Positions 10,142-18,202 of a stretch of DNA of 46,811 nt are shown here, piece by piece. This DNA comes from Clostridia bacterium. Lineage in GTDB: Bacteria; Bacillota; Clostridia; Oscillospirales; CAG-382. The position numbers were made by a program, and so were the translations under genes. Within the stretch, counting starts at the first letter, position 1, and each line of letters starts with the position of its first letter. The stretch is taken from contig JAGAUT010000057.1 of the NCBI GenBank assembly GCA_017620655.1, positions 1-46,811 of the forward strand. The letters run 5' to 3'. Below the pieces are notes generated by a model. The model made no database searches. It was not told the DNA's origin and saw nothing but the letters and a program-made list of their open reading frames with translations.

Positions 10142-10864
10142 TTATTTACCTAAAACTTTCTTTACAGCCGCCTTTGCCGCCGCAATTTCTTCTTCTGTTA
10201 CAGGCTCGTCAAAATCCTTAAAGGTTACTGTATCTACATCTCTGCCTGTAAGTGTTGCAAACCATGTAAGTGCGATTGCGTATCTTGCAAGACCTAAAGA
10301 TGCATGGAAACCGTCTCTGTGTACCTTGAAACCGCCGTGCATAAGCTCAAGCATAACTTCACCCGAACGGATAAGTCCGTCAGCCTTTGAATCTGCAAGT
10401 GCCTTGTCGTAGCTTGCCTTTGTGTCGGCGAACATTTCGTCTGTGTTATTGTACTTTGTCCAGTTTGTTATCTGAGGACCGCCGTTTTCATATGACCATA
10501 CCTGCTGGAGAAGTACCTTTGCCTTGGGGCAGTTTTCTCTGAAGTAGTCTACGCAGAAATTGAGGTAAGGCTGGTATGTTTCGTATTTCGGACTCTGTGT
10601 GCTTACCTGCTGAATTGTTATGTAGTCCCAATCACGGGATAAAACGGCATCACTGATACTCATCTGAAAGCCTGTGTATATGCCGTTAAATTCAAAAGCG
10701 TATGCCTTTGCATCTGCCTTTATGTTCCTGAAATGCTTTGAAAGGGGACATCCTCCGATTTCAAGGTTGAATACTTCAAGGTATACACCTGCACTCTTTG
10801 CAACCTGGTGTAAGTATCTTGTCGCGTCTTGTGAAAAACTGTTGCCTATAGCTAAAACGTTCAT
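10142..10864 (-). CDS. DUF4886-like SGNH-fold protein
   Basis: 240 residues from the ATG at 10864, preceded by GGGAGGAATTGAA. The N-terminus MNVLAIGNSFSQDATRYLHQ carries the GNSFS block typical of DUF4886 proteins, which belong to the SGNH/GDSL hydrolase fold; the Ser is the expected nucleophile. DGFHASLGLARYAIALTW near the C-terminus looks like the block that supplies the catalytic Asp and His. There is no signal peptide or membrane segment, so a cytoplasmic location is inferred. Related proteins often sit near polysaccharide genes and may remove acyl groups, but the substrate here is unknown. It is a single-gene unit with its own promoter, converging on the giant protein gene. Confidence 0.75.
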   Translation of the reverse strand: MNVLAIGNSFSQDATRYLHQVAKSAGVYLEVFNLEIGGCPLSKHFRNIKADAKAYAFEFNGIYTGFQMSISDAVLSRDWDYITIQQVSTQSPKYETYQPYLNFCVDYFRENCPKAKVLLQQVWSYENGGPQITNWTKYNNTDEMFADTKASYDKALADSKADGLIRSGEVMLELMHGGFKVHRDGFHASLGLARYAIALTWFATLTGRDVDTVTFKDFDEPVTEEEIAAAKAAVKKVLGK

Positions 10865-10887
10865 TTCAATTCCTCCCTTTAATAGAT

Positions 10888-10916
10888 ATATTATCACTTG
10901 TGCTTTGAAAAGTAAA
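10888..10916 (-). promoter_or_regulatory. Promoter of the DUF4886-like gene
   Basis: On the minus strand: TTTACT, a 17-base spacer ending in TGA, then TAATAT, about 25 bases upstream of the start codon. Confidence 0.6.
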
Positions 10917-11000
10917 CACCTTTTCGAGAAAAAGTAAAAAAAACCGGATAATCGTCAATTTGCCCTCTGTTTTTGAGGTAAAGTTTGTGCAAAAGTGCCT

Positions 11001-11029
11001 TTGAAAAACCTGATTTATTATGGTAAAAT
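11001..11029 (+). promoter_or_regulatory. Promoter of the CarD-family gene
   Basis: TTGAAA, 17 bases, TAAAAT, with TG before the -10. It excludes the upstream in-frame GTG at 10995 as the start and supports TTG at 11061. Confidence 0.75.
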
Positions 11030-11060
11030 ATATACAGTAAACGGCAAAGGGGAGAAGATT

Positions 11061-11567
11061 TTGTTTTCTGTAGGTGAAAAGGTAGTATATAAAACAAATG
11101 CAGTATGCAATGTGGAAGCAATTGAAACTCCCGTGTTTGTCAAAGAGAAGGATAAACAGTATTATAAACTCAGATACCTGTTTTCAAGCGGAAATGAGGT
11201 AGTGTATGTGCCTGTGGATTCGGATGTCGGCATCAGAAAGGTAATGTCGGCAAAAGAAGCTGAGGCGTGCTTTGAAACCCTTCGCAATGTGGAGGCACCT
11301 GACTTTGAGCCGAGACAGACTGTGCTTCTCTCGCAGCATTTTCAAGGCTTGCTTTCAGATTGCAGTATAGACGGCTCGCTTATGGTGCTTAAAGAAATTC
11401 TTCTTCGTGAAAGGAAGTATAATGAGCTTGGTAAAAAGCTCAGACAGGCTGAAAATCACTATCTTGCCATCGTTGAAAAGGCTGTTTCAGAGGAGTTTTC
11501 CGTGGTACTTGGCAAAGATGTTGATGAAATAAAGATAATGATTCGCCAGGCAATATACGGTGAATAA
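11061..11567 (+). CDS. CarD/CdnL-family transcriptional regulator
   Basis: 168 residues from a TTG at 11061, seven bases or so after AAAGGGGAG. The N-terminal ~60 residues (FSVGEKVVYKTNAVCNVEAIE, then YYKLRYLFSSGNEVVYVPVD) match the CarD/TRCF RNA-polymerase interaction domain: a short Tudor-like fold opening with G-E-x-V-V-Y and containing Y-Y-x-L. The C-terminal half is helical (LLREREYNELGKKLR-like) as in CarD proteins, where it contacts promoter DNA near the -10. Members of the family bind the RNA polymerase beta subunit and affect open-complex stability. The gene stands alone with its own promoter and terminator. The family is confident; target genes are unknown. Confidence 0.85.
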   Translation: MFSVGEKVVYKTNAVCNVEAIETPVFVKEKDKQYYKLRYLFSSGNEVVYVPVDSDVGIRKVMSAKEAEACFETLRNVEAPDFEPRQTVLLSQHFQGLLSDCSIDGSLMVLKEILLRERKYNELGKKLRQAENHYLAIVEKAVSEEFSVVLGKDVDEIKIMIRQAIYGE

Positions 11568-11572
11568 CTGTT

Positions 11573-11600
11573 AAAAGGAGTCCGTGAGGACTCCTTTTTT
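11573..11600. terminator. Bidirectional terminator
   Basis: AAAAGGAGTCC, loop GTGA, GGACTCCTTTT. A on the left and T on the right let it end both the CarD gene and the convergent M56-M23 gene. Confidence 0.9.
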
Positions 11601-11602
11601 GT

Positions 11603-13222
11603 TTAGTCAATTATTAATTCGGGCTTACTGTGTACGGCAAGGATTTCGCCGTTCTCCTCGGTTATAAATATTTCAACAGGGTTAACAGCCTCGCCGTTTT
11701 CATAGTATTCCAAATGAAGGTGTGGACCTGTTGACATGCCTGTTGAACCGACGGTGCCTACCGTGTCGCCTGCATTTACCTTGTCACCTTCTGACACGTA
11801 CATCTTTTCAAGGTGAGCGAATATAACCCTCGTTGTGCCGTCCGGCTCCTCAATTTCGATGTGGTTGCCTTTGTCGGGAGCGTATTTTGCTGTTTTCACA
11901 TTTCCGTCAATAGGACTTGTTATAACAGTGCCTTCTTTAAGCTTGTAGTCGACAGCAGGATGGGTTTCGCTGTCAAAACCGTGGCTTATTTCAATATCTT
12001 CGTCGGCTTTTTCGCCTGTGATAGGGTGAATCCTGACCGTTGAATTTTCGGCATCGTTGACGTTTTCTGCCCTTAGAACTGCGATTTCATCGTCAGCTTT
12101 TGGAACCTTGTAGATCACAGTCGGTCCCCCGGTAAGATTTGCCTGTGATGCATTGATTACAGCTTCATCAAGATTGCCGGAGTCGTCCTTCCTTGTCAAG
12201 GACATGTTTTCCTGCATTTTGTTTTCGCCATCGTCTTTTTTTGCACCAGAGCCTAAAATTGCACTTGCCGTAAGTGTCGCAAGAATAATTATTGCCGCAA
12301 CAATTGCCGAAATGACAGCAACCTTTTTGCCTCTGTTCTTTTCTTCCATGATTGCTTTGAATCTCCTTTCCAGATTTCTTTTTGTGTCGCCCATGCAAAG
12401 TGCAGGGGAGACGGTGCTGTTTTTGTTTGATATCAGGGAAAGGATTGTTTCGCAGTAGCTTTCGATTCCTGCTTTGTCAAGACCGCGTGAAGCTGAAATG
12501 TCGCAGGAAATTTCGCACTCAATGTTGATTTTTCGTATGAGTAAATATACAAAAGGATTAAACCAATGTACGGATTTTGCAATAACGCAAAGCCATTTTA
12601 CGGCAATGTCAAAACGTCTGCAGTGAACGCATTCGTGACGCAAAATGTTTCCGAGATCCCTGTCACTTATTTCGGTGTCGGGGATGAACAGCGTCGGCTT
12701 GATTATTCCTGTAAGCTGCGGGGAGGATACCGAATCCGATTTTAATACCGTAAGCCTTGTACAGCCTAGTTGTTTTAGTATCTCTTTGCAGTCTTTGGAT
12801 GTCGAGTTTAAACGTAACCGACTTGTATAAATTAAATGCGAAATGACGGTGTAAGTGAAGAATAAAACACACCCGATAAGCCATACGGGAAATAAGCATC
12901 TGTAAATAACAGAAAAGTCCGTGCTGTTTTCATTAGTTTTTTCTGAAAGAGCAGGCGTTGTATTTTGCACGTCATCCTGCCGGATTCCGTTTATCCTGAG
13001 CATAATAACTTTTCCGTCCTGTGTGTCTTTGTCAATATCCCCGTGCGGCAGCTTCATGGATAGGGGAATGAGAAAAACGAGCAGAGCCATAAGGCAGGTG
13101 TAGTAACGCCACCTGCTTGAAAAAGCCTTTTTCGTAATGAAAGACATAGGCAGGACTATAGCCGTCGCTAAAGCTCCCGACAGGGATAAAAGCAGTATTC
13201 TCTGAAAAATATACTCAATCAT
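11603..13222 (-). CDS. M56 (BlaR1/MecR1-like) membrane metallopeptidase fused to an M23 LytM-type peptidase
   Basis: 539 residues. The N-terminal part is a BlaR1-type M56 sensor-protease: membrane segments near residues 5-27, 38-55 and 110-132, zinc motif H196-E-C-V-H200, and a downstream E-x-x-x-x-D block (ECEISCD, ~235-241). A further membrane segment at about 301-323 precedes an exported region. Instead of the penicillin-binding sensor domain of BlaR1, this region ends in an M23 peptidase (about 395-520) with all metal ligands visible: H421-x3-D425, H470, and H501-L-H503. M23 enzymes cut peptidoglycan peptide bridges. The ATG overlaps the stop of the BlaI-like repressor by 4 bases, so the two are translationally coupled. 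By analogy the protein may sense the wall and cleave the repressor; the M23 part could be hydrolase or sensor. Confidence 0.85.
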   Translation of the reverse strand: MIEYIFQRILLLSLSGALATAIVLPMSFITKKAFSSRWRYYTCLMALLVFLIPLSMKLPHGDIDKDTQDGKVIMLRINGIRQDDVQNTTPALSEKTNENSTDFSVIYRCLFPVWLIGCVLFFTYTVISHLIYTSRLRLNSTSKDCKEILKQLGCTRLTVLKSDSVSSPQLTGIIKPTLFIPDTEISDRDLGNILRHECVHCRRFDIAVKWLCVIAKSVHWFNPFVYLLIRKINIECEISCDISASRGLDKAGIESYCETILSLISNKNSTVSPALCMGDTKRNLERRFKAIMEEKNRGKKVAVISAIVAAIIILATLTASAILGSGAKKDDGENKMQENMSLTRKDDSGNLDEAVINASQANLTGGPTVIYKVPKADDEIAVLRAENVNDAENSTVRIHPITGEKADEDIEISHGFDSETHPAVDYKLKEGTVITSPIDGNVKTAKYAPDKGNHIEIEEPDGTTRVIFAHLEKMYVSEGDKVNAGDTVGTVGSTGMSTGPHLHLEYYENGEAVNPVEIFITEENGEILAVHSKPELIID

Positions 13223-13599
13223 TGTTTTTTGTCCTTTGTAAAAATAGCTCTCAGCTCATCAATGTCGTTCTGTGTCAGATTGCCTTCCTCGAAAAGGCAT
13301 GCAGCCAGACTTTTTGCCGAGCCGTCAAACAGGGAAGAGATAAGGCTTTTTGCCTTCATGGAACTGTAGTCTCTCTTTGAAATAAGTGCCTTGTAAAAAT
13401 AGTTGTTTCCCCTTTTTTCACTCTCAAGTACACCCTTTTCCACAAGACGCGAAAGAAAGGTGGAGACGGTGGTTCTTTTCCAGCCTTTGTTTTCGACAGC
13501 CTTTGTGATTTCACCCGAGGACAGCTCGCCCCCCGATGCCCAGATAACCTTCATTATCTCAAGCTCGCCTTCGCCTATATTGATGTTTTCGATTGACAT
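13219..13599 (-). CDS. BlaI/MecI-family transcriptional repressor
   Basis: 126 residues from an ATG at 13599 with GAAAGGA upstream. The N-terminal winged helix is characteristic: EGELEIMKVIWASGGELSSGEI, then WKRTTVSTFLSRLVEKGVLESEKRGNNYFY. The C-terminal half is the dimerisation and cleavage region. It is the first gene of a two-gene unit with the M56-M23 protein. Two tandem palindromes in its promoter (13645-13684) are its likely operators. In classical systems the partner M56 protease triggers cleavage of the repressor. No beta-lactamase or PBP lies next to it, so the regulon is unknown; the divergent lipoprotein gene may belong to it. Confidence 0.9.
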   Translation of the reverse strand: MSIENINIGEGELEIMKVIWASGGELSSGEITKAVENKGWKRTTVSTFLSRLVEKGVLESEKRGNNYFYKALISKRDYSSMKAKSLISSLFDGSAKSLAACLFEEGNLTQNDIDELRAIFTKDKKQ

Positions 13600-13644
13600 A
13601 TAAACAATCCTTTCAAAATAAAATGAAAATGCATTATCATCCTC

Positions 13645-13696
13645 GACTACGTCCGTAGTCTGTAATTATTCTACATGCGTAGTCGCGTTTTGTCAA
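13645..13696 (-). promoter_or_regulatory. Promoter and tandem operators of the BlaI-like repressor
   Basis: On the minus strand TTGACA (13696-13691), 17 bases, TAGAAT (13673-13668). Two related 16-bp palindromes overlap it: GACTACGTCCGTAGTC at 13645-13660 and TTCTACATGCGTAGTC at 13669-13684, 24 bp centre to centre. The second covers the spacer and -10; the first covers the likely transcription start. They contain the TAC...GTA core of BlaI/MecI sites. Confidence 0.82.
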
Positions 13697-13713
13697 GTAC
13701 TTTTTTAAAAAAA

Positions 13714-13742
13714 TTGACAAAGTAGAGAAAAAGTAGTATAAT
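13714..13742 (+). promoter_or_regulatory. Promoter of the LRR-like lipoprotein gene
   Basis: TTGACA, 17 bases, TATAAT: a consensus sigma-A promoter 27 bases before the ATG at 13769, and 30 bases from the nearest BlaI-type palindrome. Confidence 0.88.
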
Positions 13743-13768
13743 TTATAGCAAATGAAAGGATGATAATT

Positions 13769-14686
13769 ATGTTTAAGAAAATAATGCTTGCAGTTTTTTG
13801 CATGGTTGCCATTGTTGCAGCTTCCGGATGTACTGCCGAAAAGACGGATGACACTCCCGTCAAAGACGTTGATAATGAAATAGAAGTAACTTTGCCTGCA
13901 GAAGATGATAAAAAGGATAAAGAAGATAAAATTGAGCTTAATATAAAGCCCCTCGAAGAAACCGACGAAAAGACACTTTCCGAGGCGGCGGCAAGCCTTG
14001 GCTTTGAAAACACAAAGTTCTTCCATGCCGTTGCGAATGCCATAGGCAAAAGGCCCGAAGAGATGACACAGGCGGATATAGATAAGGTTCATTACATTGC
14101 AGTAGGTCCCGATGATGAAAGCTCGTACTCTGTTTTCATCGGATATATTGATTATGTTGATTTGTGTTTTTCGGAAAATGCCAATGATGAAGATATCATG
14201 TCTCAGCTCAATGAGCTTGTCATGATGTCGGAGCTTGAATACGATGCTGAAAATGACAGCCTGTCGGACCTCGGTAACTTTAAGAATGTTGAAATGTTTG
14301 AAATATACAATGTAAATACTCCTGACGTATCTTTTATAAAGAATTATGAAATTCTTGCTCTTGGTTATTTCAACAATAACGGCATTACAGATGTTTCCTG
14401 CCTTGAAGGCTATGCTCCTGAAACTCTGTCGGAGCTTGATTTCACAGGAAACGATATCAAAGATTGGTCACCCCTTTATCCCATAAAGGAAAAGGTAATT
14501 GTTTACTATGATTTGACAAACGGATTCCTTCTCGATCTCGAAAGCTATCTTGAACAGCAGGAAAACCCTGTTGAACTTCCGAAGCAGGAAGAAACCGAGA
14601 CCGCCGAAAAGGCAGAAAATAACGATGAGTTTGTGATTCTGGATGAAAACGGCAATCCTGCAGATTTCAGCTCACTTTTTGACTAA
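13769..14686 (+). CDS. Lipoprotein with leucine-rich-repeat-like region
   Basis: 305 residues from the ATG at 13769 (GAAAGGA eight bases upstream); an earlier in-frame ATG at 13760 overlaps that site. The N-terminus MFKKIMLAVFCMVAIVAASGC is a lipoprotein signal with lipobox A-S-G-C21. An acidic, Lys-rich linker follows. Residues about 165-260 look like degenerate leucine-rich repeats (LGNFKNVEMFEIYNV, YEILALGYFNNNGITDVSCL, LSELDFTGNDIKDWSPLYPI), and the tail is acidic. It probably sits on the outer face of the membrane as a binding protein. It lies 11 bases upstream of cysK with no terminator between, so they may share a transcript from the consensus promoter at 13714. The ligand is unknown. 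Confidence 0.8.
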   Translation: MFKKIMLAVFCMVAIVAASGCTAEKTDDTPVKDVDNEIEVTLPAEDDKKDKEDKIELNIKPLEETDEKTLSEAAASLGFENTKFFHAVANAIGKRPEEMTQADIDKVHYIAVGPDDESSYSVFIGYIDYVDLCFSENANDEDIMSQLNELVMMSELEYDAENDSLSDLGNFKNVEMFEIYNVNTPDVSFIKNYEILALGYFNNNGITDVSCLEGYAPETLSELDFTGNDIKDWSPLYPIKEKVIVYYDLTNGFLLDLESYLEQQENPVELPKQEETETAEKAENNDEFVILDENGNPADFSSLFD

Positions 14687-14697
14687 AGGAAGGTTAT

Positions 14698-15627
14698 ATG
14701 AAAATCTATAAAAATGTAGCCGAGCTTGTGGGGAATACTCCCCTTGTCGAGGTTTCAAATTATGCAAAAGAAAAGAATGTAAAGGCGTCAATTCTCTGTA
14801 AGCTTGAAGGTAAAAACCCCGCAGGCTCTGCCAAGGACAGAGTTGCAAGACAGATGATTGAAGCGGCGGAAGAATCGGGAAAACTTAAAAAGGGTGCGAC
14901 GATTATTGAACCGACCAGCGGCAATACGGGCATTGGTCTTGCCGCAATCGCGGCATCCAAAGGCTATAGAGTAATTCTCACAATGCCCGATACAATGAGT
15001 ATTGAGCGTATAAAGCTTATTCGTGCCTTTGGTGCAGAGGTTGTTCTTACGGACGGCAAGCTCGGCATGAACGGCGCAATCGAGAGGGCAAACGAACTTC
15101 TCTCTGAAATTCCCGACAGCATTCTTGCGGGTCAGTTTACAAACCCCGAAAACCCCAAGGCACACTATCTCCCAACAGGTCCCGAAATCTGGAACGATAC
15201 CGACGGCAGAGTGGATATCTTCGTCGCAGGTGTCGGTACGGGCGGAACGATAACGGGTGTCGGCAAGTATCTTAAAGAAAAAAATCCCGATATCAAGGTT
15301 GTTGCTGTTGAACCGTCGGACAGCCCGTATCTTTCTGAGGGCAGAGGCGGAGCCCATAAACTTCAGGGCATAGGTGCAGGCTTTGTACCTGAAATACTTG
15401 ATACCAAGGTTTATGACGAGATAATACCCGTACACCACGATAATGCTTATGATGCTGCAAGAACACTTGCCAAGAAAGAGGGAATACTCGTGGGCATATC
15501 TTCCGGTGCGGCGCTTTATGCGGCAACCGAGGTTGCTAAAAGGGCGGGGAATGAGGATAAAACAATAGTCGTGCTTCTTCCTGATATCGGAGACAGATAT
15601 CTTTCTACCGAGCTGTTCTCGGAATAG
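14698..15627 (+). CDS. cysK: Cysteine synthase A (O-acetylserine sulfhydrylase)
   Basis: 309 residues, the usual length, starting at an ATG after AAAGGAAGG. PLP lysine K46 lies in NPAGSAKDRVA; the substrate loop TSGNTG follows at about 73-78, and GVGTGGTITGVGKYLK is the phosphate-binding glycine loop. The enzyme makes L-cysteine from O-acetyl-L-serine and sulfide in the cytoplasm. It follows the lipoprotein gene by 11 bases and is closed by a terminator. No serine acetyltransferase is present in the window. CysK versus CysM cannot be fully separated by eye, but the N-terminal VAELVGNTPLVEV and the length favour CysK. Confidence 0.95.
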   Translation: MKIYKNVAELVGNTPLVEVSNYAKEKNVKASILCKLEGKNPAGSAKDRVARQMIEAAEESGKLKKGATIIEPTSGNTGIGLAAIAASKGYRVILTMPDTMSIERIKLIRAFGAEVVLTDGKLGMNGAIERANELLSEIPDSILAGQFTNPENPKAHYLPTGPEIWNDTDGRVDIFVAGVGTGGTITGVGKYLKEKNPDIKVVAVEPSDSPYLSEGRGGAHKLQGIGAGFVPEILDTKVYDEIIPVHHDNAYDAARTLAKKEGILVGISSGAALYAATEVAKRAGNEDKTIVVLLPDIGDRYLSTELFSE

Positions 15628-15660
15628 GAAAATATCGGAAAAATTGTAAATATTGATAAT

Positions 15661-15705
15661 AAATGCGGTAAATTGCAAGATACTTGTTGATTTTACCGCA
15701 TTTTT
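15661..15705 (+). terminator. Terminator after cysK
   Basis: AAATGCGGTAAA pairs with TTTACCGCATTT across an ~19-base loop and is followed by T's. The stem is 12 bp, perfect but AT-rich. No convincing promoter for typA was found between here and 15759. Confidence 0.75.
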
Positions 15706-15759
15706 GTGATATCATCTATAGTTGGTAAAAAATGAATTTATAAAATCAGGTGAAATTTA

Positions 15760-17580
15760 ATGATTAGAAACGATATCAGAAATGTTGCAATCGTTGCCCA
15801 CGTTGACCACGGTAAGACAACCCTTGTTGACGAGATGCTCAAGCAGTCGGGAACATTCAGACAGAACGAAGTTGTTGACGACAGAGTAATGGACAGTAAC
15901 GACCTTGAACGAGAAAGAGGTATTACGATTCTTGCAAAGAATACCTCCATTATCTATAACGACATCAAAATCAATGTTGTAGATACCCCGGGTCACGCAG
16001 ACTTTGGCGGTGAGGTTGAGCGAATCCTCAAGATGGTTGACGGCGTACTTCTTCTCGTTGATGCCTTTGAAGGTACAATGCCCCAGACAAGATTTGTTCT
16101 TCAGAAGGCACTTGAACTCGGCCACAAGGTAATTATCGTTGTAAATAAGGTTGACAGACCCGGTGCGAGACCTGTGGAAGTTGTTGACGAAGTGCTTGAA
16201 CTTCTAATTGCTCTTGATGCAACCGATGAACAGCTTGACAGTCCCGTTGTATTCTGCTCGGGACGTAACGGTACGGCAAGTCTTTCGCCCGATATTCAGG
16301 AAGAAAACCTTGTTCCCTTGTTTGAACAGATTATAAATCACGTACCCGGTCCCGATGTTGACGAAGAGGGTCCTGCTCAGATGCTCGTTTCAAATATCGA
16401 CTATGATAACTTCATAGGCCGTATTGCAACAGGCAGAATTGAAAGAGGTACCGTAAAGAAGGGCATGCAGGTTACCGTTTGTCACCACCACGGTATTCAT
16501 GATAATTATAATGCAAAGATTGTAAATCTTCTCACCATCGACGGCTTAAAGAGAGTAAATGTCGATGAGGCAAAGGCGGGAGAAATTGTCTGCCTTTCGG
16601 GTATTGAAGAGGTTACAATCGGCGATACGCTTTGCGATACACAGAATGTTGAACCCCTTCCTTTCTGTAAGATTTCAGAACCGACCTTGGAGATGACCTT
16701 CTCTGTAAATGACTCACCCTTTGCAGGAACAGAAGGTAAATTCTGTACCTCGCGTCACCTTCGTGCAAGACTCTACCGTGAGCTGTTAAAGGACGTTTCC
16801 CTGAAGGTTGAGGACTCTGACTCCACAGAGGCCTTCAGAGTAATGGGACGAGGCGAAATGCATCTTTCGATTCTTATTGAAACAATGAGACGTGAAGGAT
16901 ATGAGTTCCAGGTGAGCGCACCCAAGGTGCTTCTTAAAGAAATCGACGGCGTAAAGATGGAACCTATGGAAGAGGTTTCCTGCGATGTTCCTCAGGAATA
17001 TATGGGCTCGGTTATCGAGAAGCTTGGCGCAAGAAAAGGCGAGCTTATTGGTATGTCCCCAAGAGGCGACAGAATGCACGTTGTGTTCCATATTCCTACC
17101 CGTGGTCTTTTCGGATATAGAAACGAATTTCTTACAGATACAAGAGGCGAGGGTATAATCAATTCCCTGTTCCTCGAATATACACCCTACAGAGGCGAAA
17201 TTACAAAGAGAACCACAGGCTCGCTTGTTGCATATGAAACAGTTAAGACAACTTCCTACGGTATTTATAACGTACAGGACAGAGGTCAGATGTTCGTAGT
17301 GCCTGCACAGGATGTTTATGAAGGTCAGATTGTCGGCGAAAATGCAAAGACAGATGACATTGTAATCAACCCCTGTAAGAAGAAGCACATGACGGCTGTA
17401 CGTTCTACAGGTGCCGATGAAGCACTACGTCTTGTGCCTCCTAAAATCCATTCACTCGAAGAAGCAATCGAGTTTATCAATGACGACGAGCTTATCGAGG
17501 TGACACCCAAGTCCATAAGACTTCGTAAACAGATACTCAATAACGTAAATAGAGCAAAAGCGTATGCTAAGCTTAAATAA
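15760..17580 (+). CDS. typA: Ribosome-binding GTPase TypA/BipA
   Basis: 606 residues, the normal length for TypA. GTPase motifs are G1 AHVDHGKTT (13-21), G2 RGIT, G3 DTPGHADF (75-82) and G4 NKVD (129-132). These are followed by EF-G-like domains II, III and V and the TypA-specific C-terminal domain (MHVVFHIPTRGLFGYRNEF; AYETVKTTSYGIYNVQDRG). TypA is a translational GTPase that acts on ribosome assembly and stress adaptation. AGGTGA lies before the ATG. It is a single gene with a hairpin element beginning at the base right after its stop codon. Confidence 0.96.
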   Translation: MIRNDIRNVAIVAHVDHGKTTLVDEMLKQSGTFRQNEVVDDRVMDSNDLERERGITILAKNTSIIYNDIKINVVDTPGHADFGGEVERILKMVDGVLLLVDAFEGTMPQTRFVLQKALELGHKVIIVVNKVDRPGARPVEVVDEVLELLIALDATDEQLDSPVVFCSGRNGTASLSPDIQEENLVPLFEQIINHVPGPDVDEEGPAQMLVSNIDYDNFIGRIATGRIERGTVKKGMQVTVCHHHGIHDNYNAKIVNLLTIDGLKRVNVDEAKAGEIVCLSGIEEVTIGDTLCDTQNVEPLPFCKISEPTLEMTFSVNDSPFAGTEGKFCTSRHLRARLYRELLKDVSLKVEDSDSTEAFRVMGRGEMHLSILIETMRREGYEFQVSAPKVLLKEIDGVKMEPMEEVSCDVPQEYMGSVIEKLGARKGELIGMSPRGDRMHVVFHIPTRGLFGYRNEFLTDTRGEGIINSLFLEYTPYRGEITKRTTGSLVAYETVKTTSYGIYNVQDRGQMFVVPAQDVYEGQIVGENAKTDDIVINPCKKKHMTAVRSTGADEALRLVPPKIHSLEEAIEFINDDELIEVTPKSIRLRKQILNNVNRAKAYAKLK

Positions 17581-17625
17581 CTTACTTTTTCTTTGATAAA
17601 AAGAAAAAGTAAGCAAAAAGAAAAT
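17581..17625 (+). repeat. Stop-codon-adjacent hairpin element, copy 1
   Basis: CTTACTTTTTCTTT, loop GATAA, AAAGAAAAAGTAAG form a perfect 14-bp stem (17581-17613), followed by GCAAAAAGAAAAT. It starts at the base after the typA TAA. A near-identical copy lies on the other strand at 38354-38398, also starting right after a TAA. Confidence 0.9.
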
Positions 17626-17699
17626 GCTTCACGGGCGATTTTTGTAAAAGCAAACCGTCGGTGTCGCAGAACAAACTTACTAAATAAATTATGACTTTA

Positions 17700-17939
17700 G
17701 AGAACGACTATTAATTTAGCCGTTCTCTTTTTTGTTTCGCACCATACCAAATGTGAGAGGTAAGCCTCCGCGGGTCGGGAAAGCCCGACAGCAAACACGT
17801 CATTTTGACGGCATACCGAAGACCGTCAAAATGACAAATTGTCAGCGGCGACTCGCCGCCCATCTCTCCTTTTGAGCGGGACCTTTTGGTCACTTTTCGG
17901 TCACGAAAAGTGACGGAAACCGCACGTTGCAACGTGCGG
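17700..17939. repeat. Cluster of five to six strong hairpins in a gene-free region
   Basis: The 711 bases between typA and mraZ hold no credible gene. Inverted repeats, in order: GAGAACG / CGTTCTC with a T run (17700-17733, a terminator); GTCGGG / CCCGAC (17774-17789); 13-bp GTCATTTTGACGG / CCGTCAAAATGAC (17799-17835); GCGGCG / CGCCGC (17845-17859); 11-bp GTCACTTTTCG / CGAAAAGTGAC (17889-17914); and palindrome CCGCACGTTGCAACGTGCGG (17920-17939). The minus strand shares GCTGTCGGGCTTTCCCGACC with the last unit of the 135-bp array. It resembles a dispersed intergenic repeat; function is unknown. From 17940 to 18160 I see only AT-rich sequence. Confidence 0.8.
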
Positions 17940-18164
17940 AACTCTCTAATATAAAAAACGGAATCACAAAAATTTATCGAAAAAAACAATAAAACAACAG
18001 AATCTCCCTGTCCTTTTGTTGCCAAAATCATCGAAAAGTAAAAATGCACATAACACATGCGCGCTTTTTGACGATTTGTACAATAAAATAGAACACCCAT
18101 TCTTTGTTTACAAAAAGTTTAAAATTTAATTGCCGAAAATAATGAAAAAAGTTTTGTAAACCTA

Positions 18165-18193
18165 TTGCAAAAATAAAAGCAGTATATTATAAT
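18165..18193 (+). promoter_or_regulatory. Promoter of the division/wall (dcw) cluster
   Basis: TTGCAA, 17 bases, TATAAT. The predicted transcription start (about 18200) lies at the edge of the MraZ boxes. Confidence 0.85.
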
Positions 18194-18202
18194 ATAACCA
18201 TC

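Noticed and set aside
15684..15715. Promoter for typA overlapping the cysK terminator
   Set aside because: TTGTTG has no well-spaced good -10; the best hexamer matches poorly, so no call was made.
17581..17613. Ordinary typA terminator only
   Set aside because: The stem is very AT-rich with no T run after it and recurs at 38354 with the same flank, so it is better described as a repeat element, though a terminator role remains possible.
17711..18100. Minus-strand open frame of 129 residues between typA and mraZ
   Set aside because: It runs through the hairpin block, has no good ribosome-binding site, and its composition (KRSRSKGEMGGE) follows the repeat DNA.
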